Part shown: piece after piece, positions 14,101 to 31,887 of the stretch
Layout: each line of letters starts with the position of its first letter
How positions within the stretch are numbered: the stretch's first letter is position 1
Assembly (NCBI RefSeq): GCF_028389875.1
Contig: NC_084677.1
Span: 13,310,017 to 13,374,016 of the forward strand
Direction: 5' to 3'
Source of the DNA: Rhea pennata
Lineage: Eukaryota > Chordata > Aves > Rheiformes > Rheidae
DNA length: 64,000 nucleotides
Translations under genes and position numbers: made by a program
The notes under the pieces: model-generated
Seen by the model: only the letters and a program-made list of their open reading frames with translations
Database searches by the model: none
What the model was told of the DNA's origin: nothing

Positions 14101-14752
14101 TAGGCCAAATTATTTTGGCTCGAGCTCAGTACTTGAGAGACTCATTTGCATTAGAGCATGAGAAGGGAATGCTGCTGCTTCTGCTAATTCACAGTAAATT
14201 CTGCAAACACCTGTCATGGATCTTAAAGACACACTCAGACTTGATTGAAAATCTGCTGTACAGTCACTCCATTACTTTAACAAAGCAAGGGCCCCAGCTG
14301 ATGTCTTTTGAAATGAAATACATTTCCCAGATACCTAACTTCTGATCTATCCTGTTTTTAAAATACAAAGTGTTTGTTTTTAAAAGAATTAGTCATTTCA
14401 GGAGAAGGGTCTATTTAGATCTATACTTCACTCAGTACACAAATAAACACTGTTCCTGTCTCCATGCCAATTTCACCATTAGGATATGAAAAAGAACATA
14501 CAGTAGCTTAGGCAAAGAGAAATGTTGGAGAAATGAAGAAATCTGCCTTGAAAGATTAGTTAAGTGATGAAAGAGTTGGATAAACATTGTTGGCATTGTA
14601 AACAAAAACAAAATCCTTGTCTTACGGGTATCTAAAACAAGGAATAATCTCCAAGTAATGAAGAAGGTGAAGATATGAGAGGGAGTAAAAAAAAGAATCA
14701 GGACCCAAGTGTTTTGTGTATCAGAATGAGAAGGATGTCTTCCTAAAGAAGG

Positions 14753-14820
14753 GGATTACTACTAGTATTAATTAAAAACATTTTGTGGATTACTACTAGT
14801 ATTAATTAAAAACATTTTGT
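14753..14820. repeat. Perfect tandem duplication, 34 bp x 2
   Basis: The 34-bp unit beginning ggattactactagtatta occurs twice head to tail with no difference between copies. Identity of the copies points to a recent duplication. It lies downstream of the COX19 stop codon, just beyond the likely polyadenylation signal. Confidence 0.95.
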
Positions 14821-14937
14821 AAGTACCACACTAGTTTTATCTCCAACTAACGAGTAGCTGCTCTAAGCACGTTAGCAATACTCACACAAAACTAACCTCA
14901 AGTTTCAGATCTACACAATAAAGTTTTAGGTTTTTTT

Positions 14938-14957
14938 AAAAATAAAACTTTATTTTT
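14938..14957. terminator. COX19: Inverted-repeat polyadenylation signal pair, probable COX19 3' end
   Basis: Two 9-bp arms (aaaaataaa and tttattttt) are separated by two bases, giving AATAAA on both strands. On the minus strand the signal lies about 330 nt downstream of the COX19 stop, a plausible place for 3' end formation. The plus-strand copy has no known gene to serve. Confidence 0.5.
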
Positions 14958-15063
14958 CATACAGAGACATGAGTTCTTTTGTCAGAGAACACCTCAAGCA
15001 ACAACAGTTTTCTCATGTGCAAAATAATCTTACAGATCTTTAAGGCCAGACTAGAGAAATATT

Positions 15064-15081
15064 AAAAAAAAAAAAAAAAAA
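15064..15081. repeat. A18 run in the COX19 3' UTR
   Basis: An uninterrupted A run on the plus strand, which is T18 on the COX19 sense strand, about 205-220 nt after the stop codon. It is a simple homopolymer likely to vary in length. Confidence 0.85.
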
Positions 15082-15284
15082 GGGACAGAAAAAGTTAAAT
15101 ACATCAGAAGCAAAGTCAACAACTGCAGCACTTCTACTCATTCCAAAAAATCTTATATTTGGAAAGAGAATTCTGGAAAAATAGTTCATTTGGGAAGCAC
15201 TTCCTATTCCAAAATGAACAGAGGATACAATATGTACTATGTAAGAGTTATGCTTTCCATACAAGAGAAGTTTTCTTGTCTTCA

Positions 15285-16389
15285 TTACAGCTTTTCAGGT
15301 TTTGCTTCTGATTTCTCATCTATCAGGTCTTTAAATCCCAATTTTTCCAGTGGTTCATTAGCCATAAGTTGCCTGAGGTAAAACAGTAAAAAATGCATTT
15401 TACAGAACATAGTTCACGACCAAGACAGTAATACCCTTCTCCAATTTGCTTACTTACTACTTACCATAAAGAAATGCAAGACTACCATAAAGAGTAAGTG
15501 CCACTTAGCAAAGCCTCAAAAACTTAAGCTTTGGAAAAGCTACATTTAGTTTTTTTTTTCCTTACCAAGTGCCTCTCCAGTTAAATGTAATAAATTCTGA
15601 TATTAGGTGTTTAACAACAATTCTCTCAGAAAAATTATTCTTTCTTATGTTTAATTAGCAGAGCGTGCAAGATCCTCCTAAAAGCCTACCTGAATCACAC
15701 ACCATGTTTCTAAGGGAATGTGGCTGACAACATTAGCTACGCTATCTTACTTCGCTGTGGCAACTTCCTAACTCTTTTGATTTGCAGCCTTCCTTGCTAC
15801 AAGCCCATGCAAAGCCTGCGAGTGTCCCTGTGTTCACACGCTCCCTGGTTTTGCCAGGGGGCTTCCTGACTCACCCCGGCGTATAAAGCACTGCGGGGGT
15901 GGGAACCCCCCCAAAACCCCCACCTTTTCCAGGGGAACTCGGGAACAGCGTAGCGTTTGGAGCTGCAAGCACCGCTGCTGCCCCCCCCCCCCCCCCCCCG
16001 GCACTCGCCTCTCCATGCGGCACTGCAGGTAGGCCATGGCGCGGGGGCGGCAGGCGCTGCTCTCGGAGCCGCTCTGGCGCAGGCACTCCAGGAACTGCTC
16101 CTTGAAGGCGCCGCACTCCCCTGCAAGAGAGGCGAGGCCGCGCTACCGCCGGCCTGGGCCTGGGCCCGAGCCCGAGCCCGAGCCCGCCGCGCCGGCCCGG
16201 CCGCGTCGCCATGGAGACCTGAGGCCGGCAGCGGGGGTGGGGGAGAAGGGCCCTGGCCGGCGCTAGGCCGCGGGGAGGCGAGGGCCGCTGTTACCGCCGC
16301 GCCGCACCGAAGTGGTCCAGCGGGAAGGCGCCCTTGTCCGGCGGCCGCGGCTTGAAGCTCTTGCTGCCGAAGTTCATCGCCGTGGACAT
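15285..16389 (-). CDS. COX19: COX19, cytochrome c oxidase assembly factor, complete
   Basis: Three coding exons on the minus strand: 16389-16308, 16120-16009 and 15372-15285 (82, 112 and 88 nt; 93 codons plus stop; human has 90 residues). COX19 is a small soluble protein of the intermembrane space and cytosol that supports copper delivery to cytochrome oxidase. Exon 1 gives [20 protein letters not shown], nearly identical to human. Exon 2 holds the CHCH fold with two exact CX9C pairs ([11 protein letters not shown] and [11 protein letters not shown]). Exon 3 reads [20 protein letters not shown] and ends shortly after. Intron 1 has a weak gtgcgg donor, and the downstream gtaaca alternative would break the frame. 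Intron 2 has a GC donor (ag|gcgagt) and a normal AG acceptor. An 18-A run (T18 in the transcript) lies in the 3' UTR at 15064-15081. The exon 2 loop [10 protein letters not shown] differs from the human NNNFENALCR but keeps all the cysteines. Confidence 0.95.
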
Positions 16390-16740
16390 GTTGCCGACCT
16401 CGGCGGAGCGCCCCTGCCGCCTGCGAGCCGAGCGCCGAACCAGGCCGGGCCCGCGAGCGCCGAGAGCATCGAACGCGAGCGGCCCGGCCCCGCCCGCCAT
16501 GCTGCACGTGACCGTTGCCACTCCGAAAGGGGCGTGGCCACGCCGCGAGGGAGCTAGCGTCGGTGTTGCTACGGTAACCGGATAGCCGCGCTCCCCGGGG
16601 AGCGTCCGCCAGGGGGCGTGGCGTCTCCACGGCAACTCTCCAGGGCGTCGGGGGAAAGAGCGACGTCACTGCCCCGGCCTCACCTCGCCAGCGCGGGGTC
16701 ACCATGGAAACCCCACCTTGGCCGCCATGTTGGCCCCCGA
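15850..16740 (-). promoter_or_regulatory. COX19: CpG island and COX19 promoter with several recognisable motifs
   Basis: GC- and CpG-rich sequence covers COX19 exons 1-2 and about 350 bp upstream. There is no TATA box. Readable motifs are an E-box with CLEAR-like flank, cacgtgac (16505-16512); X-box-like RFX sites at 16565-16578, 16623-16636 and 16698-16711; a near-CRE cgacgtca (16661-16668); a CTCF-like core ccgccagggggcg (16606-16618); and a YY1-like gccgccatgttgg (16721-16733). GC boxes lie at ggggcgtggcc and its mirror near 16530. Motif calls are by eye, not by scoring. Confidence 0.7.
15981..15999. repeat. C19 run (G19 on the COX19 strand) next to the exon 2 donor
   Basis: Nineteen consecutive C on the plus strand. 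On the COX19 sense strand this is a G19 run covering intron 2 positions 10 to 28, directly after the GC donor. Such a run can form G-quadruplexes and is hard to sequence, so its true length is uncertain. Confidence 0.9.
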
Positions 16741-19700
16741 CCCGCAGTCGCTTTGCAGCGTATCGGGGTCTTTCCTTCCCCCCCGGGAGCACAAAATCCT
16801 GCAGGGGAAGATCAGGCTGGTGGTTGGCACAGAATCAGGCTGCTTTTCACGTCCCTTGCTTCCCAAGCTTCAATTAATCTCAGTGAAATACAACATTTTC
16901 TTCTCAAAAACGGTTGTTGCTTCCCTAATTTGCTGCATGGCTCCCCAGAGCCTCCTACCCCAGGTCCAGACGATGAGGGCAATTTTCAAGGAGAATCTGC
17001 TTCGAGAAGGGAAGGAAAACAGAAATTGATTTTTGCTCGAGTAGCTGACTGCTAAAATTTATTTGTTCAGGTGCCTTTACGAAGGGAAAAGCAGCAAACC
17101 TCAGAGACCAATATCAGCAAATATAGGAACCGGCATCACCCACATTCTCCTCTGTTTCTTCCCAAGCCGCCGCGTCGGTCAGGACACTGGGATGACACTG
17201 GGGCTCCTCAATTCCCAACGGCTTTAAGAAGAAGTTTTGTGCCCGTCACTGCTCTGTTCCGGACAGCGGCCCTACTTAGGAAAATACCTTTTTGGGGGAC
17301 CTAATATCGCTGTCGGTGTGCTGGCAGCACGCGCCGGAGAGCCGCTGGTCTCATCCTGACGGGAGAATGAGAAATGGTGTTAATTTAACCTACTGCAGTG
17401 TTCACCACGCGTTACGCTGTTACCATCGTTCTTCTTTGCCCCTAGCTGCAATTGGTTTAAGGAGGTTTTTCATCTGTTCTAAGTTGATTTTATTTTAATT
17501 AAATAACTGAGATAAGTATAAAGAATTCCAAGCTGGGGGGAAAAAAAAGCAGCTGCAATTGTTAAAGATGGCCGTTATAGGAATATTACCTGAAGCCCCA
17601 CTTAAAGTACTTTTCTTTTTTGTGCATTGATTGCTTTCTTATTACAGTATTTGAAATTGCAAATGGAAAATTACTCCATGTTCTATTACATAATGTTTAC
17701 ACAGCCTGAAATATGAGATTTTATTTATTAATATGTTTTCCGGACTATGAACAATAGATGTTTTTAGTAGACGGTAAATAGCACTTTTCCACTTGACTTA
17801 ATTATAACTTAACAGTACTTTACAGTACTTAGCAGCAGCAAGGAGACAGTCCTCTTTCATAAATATAAGAAACGAACTGTCTGCCAGATCTCAGAGGAGT
17901 AAGCAGTGAGAAAACTGCTTTGGTTTGTCTGAACAGCTTTAACTGAAGTATCAAAGCAACTGGGTTTTGCACACTCCCTGAATTACGCTTCTTAGCTTCT
18001 GGTGCCAGGGTTGACTTGCTGACTCTCCGGGTGCTGCAGGAAGCAAAAGATATGCAGGGATCCCAGCATGGGATTATTCCCAGAGAGGCTGACTCAGTCC
18101 TATGCAAGGACTATATCAGCTTGCACTGTTTTATTACACCCAAATGTTTTGATTACCTACTAATTAATTCAGCATCTTTCATTGGCGTCTTAAGTTTTGT
18201 GGTTACTGAAATTCACCTCAGGTATAGTTGTAGGTATTTCATTATGTTTATTTAATGTTCTTATTGCAAGTATCAGTTGTATCTTCTAGAGTTTCATGCA
18301 AAGGTACAATTTGTCTTAAAAGCTAATACATGTGCTTTAGCAGTTTAGTATGTATTTTTCCCAAGGAGATCAAATAAAATCTCCATTAGATAATCAGTGT
18401 TAAGAAAAATCTCATTTGCAGATTAAGCCAGCTAGTTCCAAAAGAATTCAGTGCCACAAAGAACAGTGCCACTAACAAGAAATAAATGCTTTTCACATAC
18501 TTTCTTCCAAAGAAATGAGAGACCTTCACTGCATGATGATCTGAAATAGCTGTTTCAATAAAGCAGTGCCCACTGTACATGAGAGATCAGATACTTGTTA
18601 AAGCATCCAGTGTTTTACAGTATCAGGAGCCTGCAGTCTGGAGCCCTTTGCAAAAATCAGAAGGCTCAAATCTGTGACTCCCCAAACTAGGGGAAATCTT
18701 GGACCTTCCCCTTTCAATTTACACAGCTTGATAAATACATAAATAAATCTCCTTTGCTTTAATCAGAGCTGTTAGTCATATTAATTATTGACTGAGGTAA
18801 CATTTAAAAATTGTTTGCTCTTTTACAATGGTGTCAAATCACACTGAAAACTTGCATCAGTATATCATTATCAATTGTACAAATGTACCTTCTGAAGATT
18901 TTTTTACCTGCTTAGCATTGCTTTTAAAAGTGCCAAATTGAAGTACTACATCAGACCAGAAACCAGAGCCACTTTCCCTTGCTGTGAGCAGGGTAGAGTC
19001 TGGGACTTTCATTATTTTCTCTCTCTCTTACCATGCCACATCTTTAAGAGCCTACAGATGCAAATTATCAAGTAGTTAATTTGAAAATAATTTATTGACA
19101 CGCTGTGAAAGGCTTTGACTGAGTAAAATTCTACGGGATTTTGCAGCTTGGCTCAGGATACCTGTAAGAAATGAATCAGTCGAACAAGACCAAGCACATT
19201 TAGACACTGGAATTTGTGCCCTTGAGACTGCTGTTCCCAGGTAAGGTGCAGAACACACCTCAGAGAAACATCCCTCCGGGATCAGTCATTCTGCCTCACC
19301 TTTGCACCGCGAGCACACAGCCAGCTCTTACATAAGGCATCTTGCTACATCATTGCCGGAGGCTGTTGTAAACCATTTTTCTCCCTTTCAGTTCAGGTTC
19401 CTAGACAAGCAAAAATGCAGAGTATTGCCAGAGGAGTCTGGGGAATGGGGATTTCTGCTATGGATGATTAATGAAATATTATTGTTCTGCACTTAGAGGG
19501 AAATCATAGTTTCATGCCAGTAAGGTCAAGGCCTTAATATGCTATGTGCTTTACAAAGTTCTGATAGTTCATTTTCTGTTATAATTCAGCCAAAGCCTCA
19601 TCAGGATAAAAAGGAACACAGTAGAAATAGCTACATTGTGCTAAAAGCCAAAGTGATCTTTTTCATTACCTTGCTAGCTGCAGCTCTGGTGTAACTAAAT

Positions 19701-22322
19701 CCGCCTCTATCTGCATCATCAAGGCAAGGGGCTCAGAAGTAAGATGCTGGGACTCTGGCAGCTGCTAGCTAAGTCTATTTGTAATATGCCCTGAACTGCT
19801 CTTGGATCAGTGTCATTTCTGCCATACTGTGTTGAGATGGACTGAAGCTAGAGACCCAGAAGTGAAAGATCTTTACAGCTATGTCCAGGCTTCTGGTCTG
19901 TTCAGTCCCATGCTGAAAATAAGGTCTTCATAAGCTGACTTCCTCAATACTATCTTCTTAGGTCAGGCTGTCTTGGCTTGTTGTAGGGTCTGAAAACCTA
20001 TGCTATAGTCACAATGATCTTTACAGCAAGTGTTTTTATAGATAGGCGTATTATAAAAAAATATCACCAGCACTGAATTCCAGGATTTTCCTGTGGATTT
20101 TGTGACTGAAACTCATGAAGGGATGATATCTCTCCAGTCCAAGAACAGTGCTTTTAAAAGCAACGAGGTTCCTGAGGACAGTTTCCTGCTAAAAGGGATA
20201 AGGTGTAATATGAGTGGGAAGTACTGTCACTTCAGATACAATGCACTAATCCCATGCAGAAGTTCTGTTTTCCTTCACAGACTGATGTGACAAATAAATA
20301 AGAAACCCAGTACAAATTATTTGTATCAAAATTAACATAGTGAACACTTAAGATATTGATTCCTATCCTATGGTGATCCTATAGAAATACTGAGTTGCAG
20401 GATTGAGGAAGAAGTAGGTGGGATCTCATAAAATACCGCAATAATTATGAAAAATGTAGAGAGGTCAAAGTCTGAGAGCTATTGATTTCTTTTTGTACTA
20501 GCGTTTGTCAAGGTGAGGAAAATCCGTTGGCAAAGAGCAGCCAGAGTTTTAACACATCTGAGTCTTTAAAAATGTTAATGTTTAATAGGGTGTTCTCATG
20601 CTTTATATATCCCTGATAACAATGCACGGGCTGATAGGCATCTCCTGAGGTTGTAATTCAGCTGCCGAGCCTTGCAAGGCATACAAGCACTTGGTGTTCG
20701 CTTGCATGGTTTATTATGTTATCAGAACCCATTGACTGAATTATGGCCTTATAATAGCTCGCTCTGTCTGCACTGTTACTGTAGCATTATTAACCTATCT
20801 CCCATTAGAAGATTGTGTGTCCTTCTCCAGATGAGCACACAGAAGGTAAATAACTGTGGCTTTTTAACGTACAGGCTTGTTTTCTAGAAGAAAGTGATTA
20901 TTTCCCTGAGCTATGCCCACAGAGTAAAGTCTAGTTACTTGAAGATGATATTGGTTCTGGCTTGTGACAATACAAAGACACATGTGAGCGTGGAGCAAAG
21001 TTCACTGCCCACTCCTGTGTGGGATGCCTCACTTATGAGCCAACAGCGCAGATGTGCAACACTGCAAATTCTATGTTCAGGATTGCATACTGGAAGCCAA
21101 GGCTTGCGAGGAAGCAATTGAGGTGAGGAAATAGCATTTGTGATATTTGAAAGCAGCAGTGATTCCCCACCGGAGCACTCACCCGTCATTTCCCACAGTG
21201 CATACATCAGTCAAGCAGACTAGCCCATCCGTGGGTTCATTGCCTGAGAAAAACTTTCACTCAATATTATCCCCAGGTACAACTTGACCTTTAAATAGGC
21301 TGAAATTCCTCAAGAAGGCTCTCTTGCGTTCTGTGGCAGAAGCCAGCTCTACTGCAGTAGCACAGATGTGGTTGTATGCAGCCAGTAAACTCTCTCCATT
21401 GGTGCTCACTTTGCTCATGAAGGGGTTTTTTCCTCTTCTTACTACTGCTGCTTATAAACTCTCAAGAATAATGATGGTCACACTTTTAGCTCAGTGAGGA
21501 GTCTGGCAGAACAGGGTATTCTTGGAAACGTCTGAGAGAAGAGGACTCAGACCAAGACCTGAACAGTTCTCCAGCAAATCTTGAGGAGGACACGCCCATC
21601 TATAGACCTCCTTTCCTTGCCCATTCTGCCTAGTCCTCTTCTGCACAGGCTAATTCCTCCTTGTGATAAAACCCCTTCTACCCCTGATAACAAACCTTGG
21701 AGAACAGGCAGCCCTGCAGACACACCTTTTGTCATGGCAATCTTGTCAGAGCTTATTGATCCTCCTTGCCTTCATCTAAGGTACTTTTATTATTATTATT
21801 AATAAATAATCATTATTCCAGCAGAGGATCTCACACTCAGGAGATTTTATGGGGTGGCATGAAAGCAGAGATAAGGAAAGCTGCTGCCTGTAAATGGACA
21901 AACTCCCCTCTACAAGCCTGAATTAGAACATCTTTTTGCCGTCTGTGCTCCAGCTCTTCCATGGTCAGCCTTGTCTGCTTTGGGGCCAAGATGCCCCCAG
22001 GTCAAGCAATACTGAGGGTTTTCCTTCCTGCTTCACGATTTTTCCATCCCTTTGCCAGTGTCCAGCTGAGTCCTGTGGCCTTGTACCATGGACAGCTATG
22101 GGGGGAAATTTGGTAGAGGTTCTGTCTCTTAATTCTGCCCCTGAGATTGCCAAGATGACAACATGTCCACAACACTGGAAAACAAACACCTTACCCCAGC
22201 AGTGTGGATGAAATAGGAGCTCCAGATTAAGATAATCCATGTTTCTGAATGTTTTTCTGGCAGGAAAAAAGAAAAAAAAGATCTAAATGTAAGTAAACAA
22301 GACATGGGAGCCCTTTTCTCTG
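16741..22322. other. Intergenic region between COX19 and the P450 cluster
   Basis: About 5.6 kb without a recognisable gene. The longest open frames are under about 150 codons and have no known motif. A short TTA-rich stretch lies near 21788-21815. A divergent non-coding transcript from the COX19 island could start on the plus strand here, but nothing in the sequence proves it. Confidence 0.55.
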
Positions 22323-22377
22323 TATAAAGCTGCTTCCATGGAAGGTGGGCTCAAGCAATAAAAGAAGGGCTATAAAG
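22323..22377 (+). promoter_or_regulatory. Candidate TATA boxes of the CYP2K-like gene
   Basis: tataaag occurs at 22323-22329 and again at 22371-22377, which is 94 and 46 bp before the start codon. Either could set transcription start with a short leader. The call rests on motif and spacing only. Confidence 0.35.
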
Positions 22378-22416
22378 GAAGCTCCAAGATGTTCATACCT
22401 ACATTTTGATGTAGCC

Positions 22417-30024
<7,608 letters not shown>

Positions 30025-31851
30025 TCAAACCACATGCAGTAAGTGTAGTGAACACTTTAGGCTTGAAATCAATTCTGGTTACAGGGAGAAAAAAAGCTGT
30101 CTATTCCTGAGTTTTAGGAGAAGGAAGACATTGGGCACTGCTATTTTCCTCTCTTTCATATTCTTTCCAAGAGCTCTCCTGATGCTGGTATAACGCAAAC
30201 CCTTCAGATACCCTTAAGTACCGCGTGGAGAAACAGTGCAACCCACTCCTGAAACAGCACATCAGAAAAGCAGGCTTCAGGGCTGTTTGAAGGAATTAAA
30301 TGGTTTCAGGTCTCCTCTCTGGATGTATCCCATCAGAGGCTCTAGTCTCCCCTCTGAGAGCCTCCACAGGGAATTTCCCAGCCCAAAGATGAAGCACTAT
30401 AGCAGAGCGGACTGATGGCCCAGCTGGAGCCAGCAGACATAAAGTATAAATACTTAATGGATCTAGAAATCTCCCAGGAAGTTCTGCTGAGTCTCAGACT
30501 GAGCTTCCATTGCACAATACAACCTGCCTTATCTTCCTCACAGAGCCCCAGACACTGGGGTGTAACATGGGTCCATGCCAAGAGGCAGATATAGGACAGT
30601 TATCAGAAAGCATCTAAGTGGTTTGGGAAGTAGGTTCATTCCAGCTCACACCAGGAACTTTGTACTAAAGAGCCTATTTATAACAAGGCCAATTTAGCAG
30701 CTTTCTGCCTCTGCTCAGAATGGTGTTTCTGCTGTTCCCTCACCTCTCCTGGCTGTGTGCTGGCTCCAACACTTGTCCAGTCCTTGCCTGGGCCAGTTCA
30801 GATTCCTAAACTAGCAGAAAATAACTAGCCCTGGAAAGTAAATATTTTCTGAACCAGCTCAGCTAAAGACTGGGCATATCCCAGAGGTAGTGCAAGGACT
30901 ATGCAGCCTGGAGCCAGGGAGCACAACTCCCACTGTCCCAGCTCTTCTTGACTTCTTCAACTGCAACTCAGGAGCCCAGTTAACCTCTAGGTCTCCTCTA
31001 CCATCCACAGAGAGAATAAGGCTCCTTCAGTGAGTGATCCAACTGCCATAAGGTCTGAATCGCTCCCTCTTTCCACTGACAGCAGAGTGAGCCACCACTC
31101 CCAGGCTCCTAATTCAAACCTCTCAATCTGATGCATCAGGTTTGGTGGGATGAATAGGGGCAATAGTTTATTTTCAATCTGACTGAAGATAGGACTTAAA
31201 TTCTTTAGGAAATGTTACCCTCTGTCCTCAGCTCTACAGGAGATACTCAGCCTCTGGCATTTCAAGCTGTCTCCCTCTCCAGACATTCCTGGTGTCAGGG
31301 ATAAGCAGCAAGGTCTCCAGGCAGAGTAACAGACTCAGCCTGCCGCCCCAAGCAGTGCTGAGCAAATGACATTGTCATAAGTCCCCACAGAAGTTATATG
31401 TGCTCAGTACACAGCAGGACCAGGGTCAACACAGTATGAATTACAAGCCAAATTTTGATCCATGCAAAAAGTGCTTTGGCTGCTTACATAAGAACCTATA
31501 TAAAGTTACAAATTCAGAGCTGCTAGCACATTGCCTAGCAGAGATCTTGCATCACTGTCAAAGTTTAATTGGTTTTTGTATGTTGTCACTGTGAAAATAG
31601 GTATTGTGAAACTGGTAAAAGAGACTGAAAGGAGAAGTAGGCTGGACACTGTACTTTGTCACCAAGCCTCTCACCTATACCATTAGTGTATAATACGGGG
31701 TCTCTGCAGAAAGCTACTGACATCCCAGAGACTGTGGTCTTCCTAGAACAGCTGTTTGATTACAACAATTAATGATTTATTTCATGTCACAGCCATCAGC
31801 ACAATGCATAACTAGCGCTACTTGCAAAGCTACACCCATTGAGGGACCCAT

Positions 31852-31887
<36 letters not shown>

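Larger units (their letters stand above)
2761..14930. other. Intergenic region between ADAP1 and COX19
   Basis: About 12 kb of ordinary mid-GC sequence. No open frame longer than about 150 codons or with a recognisable domain was found on either strand. It contains a 19-A run at 5094-5112, a 34-bp tandem duplication at 14753-14820, and small direct repeats near 3240-3275 and 11177-11200. I see no tRNA, rRNA or clear transposon. Distal COX19 3' UTR could extend into the right end. Confidence 0.6.

Noticed and set aside
15834-16037. Read-through of COX19 exon 2 into intron 2 containing VPLEKVG, similar to EPLEKLG of the normal C terminus
   Set aside because: The true exon 3 with [11 protein letters not shown] and a stop lies at 15372-15285 in correct phase. 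The intron similarity is short and probably chance.
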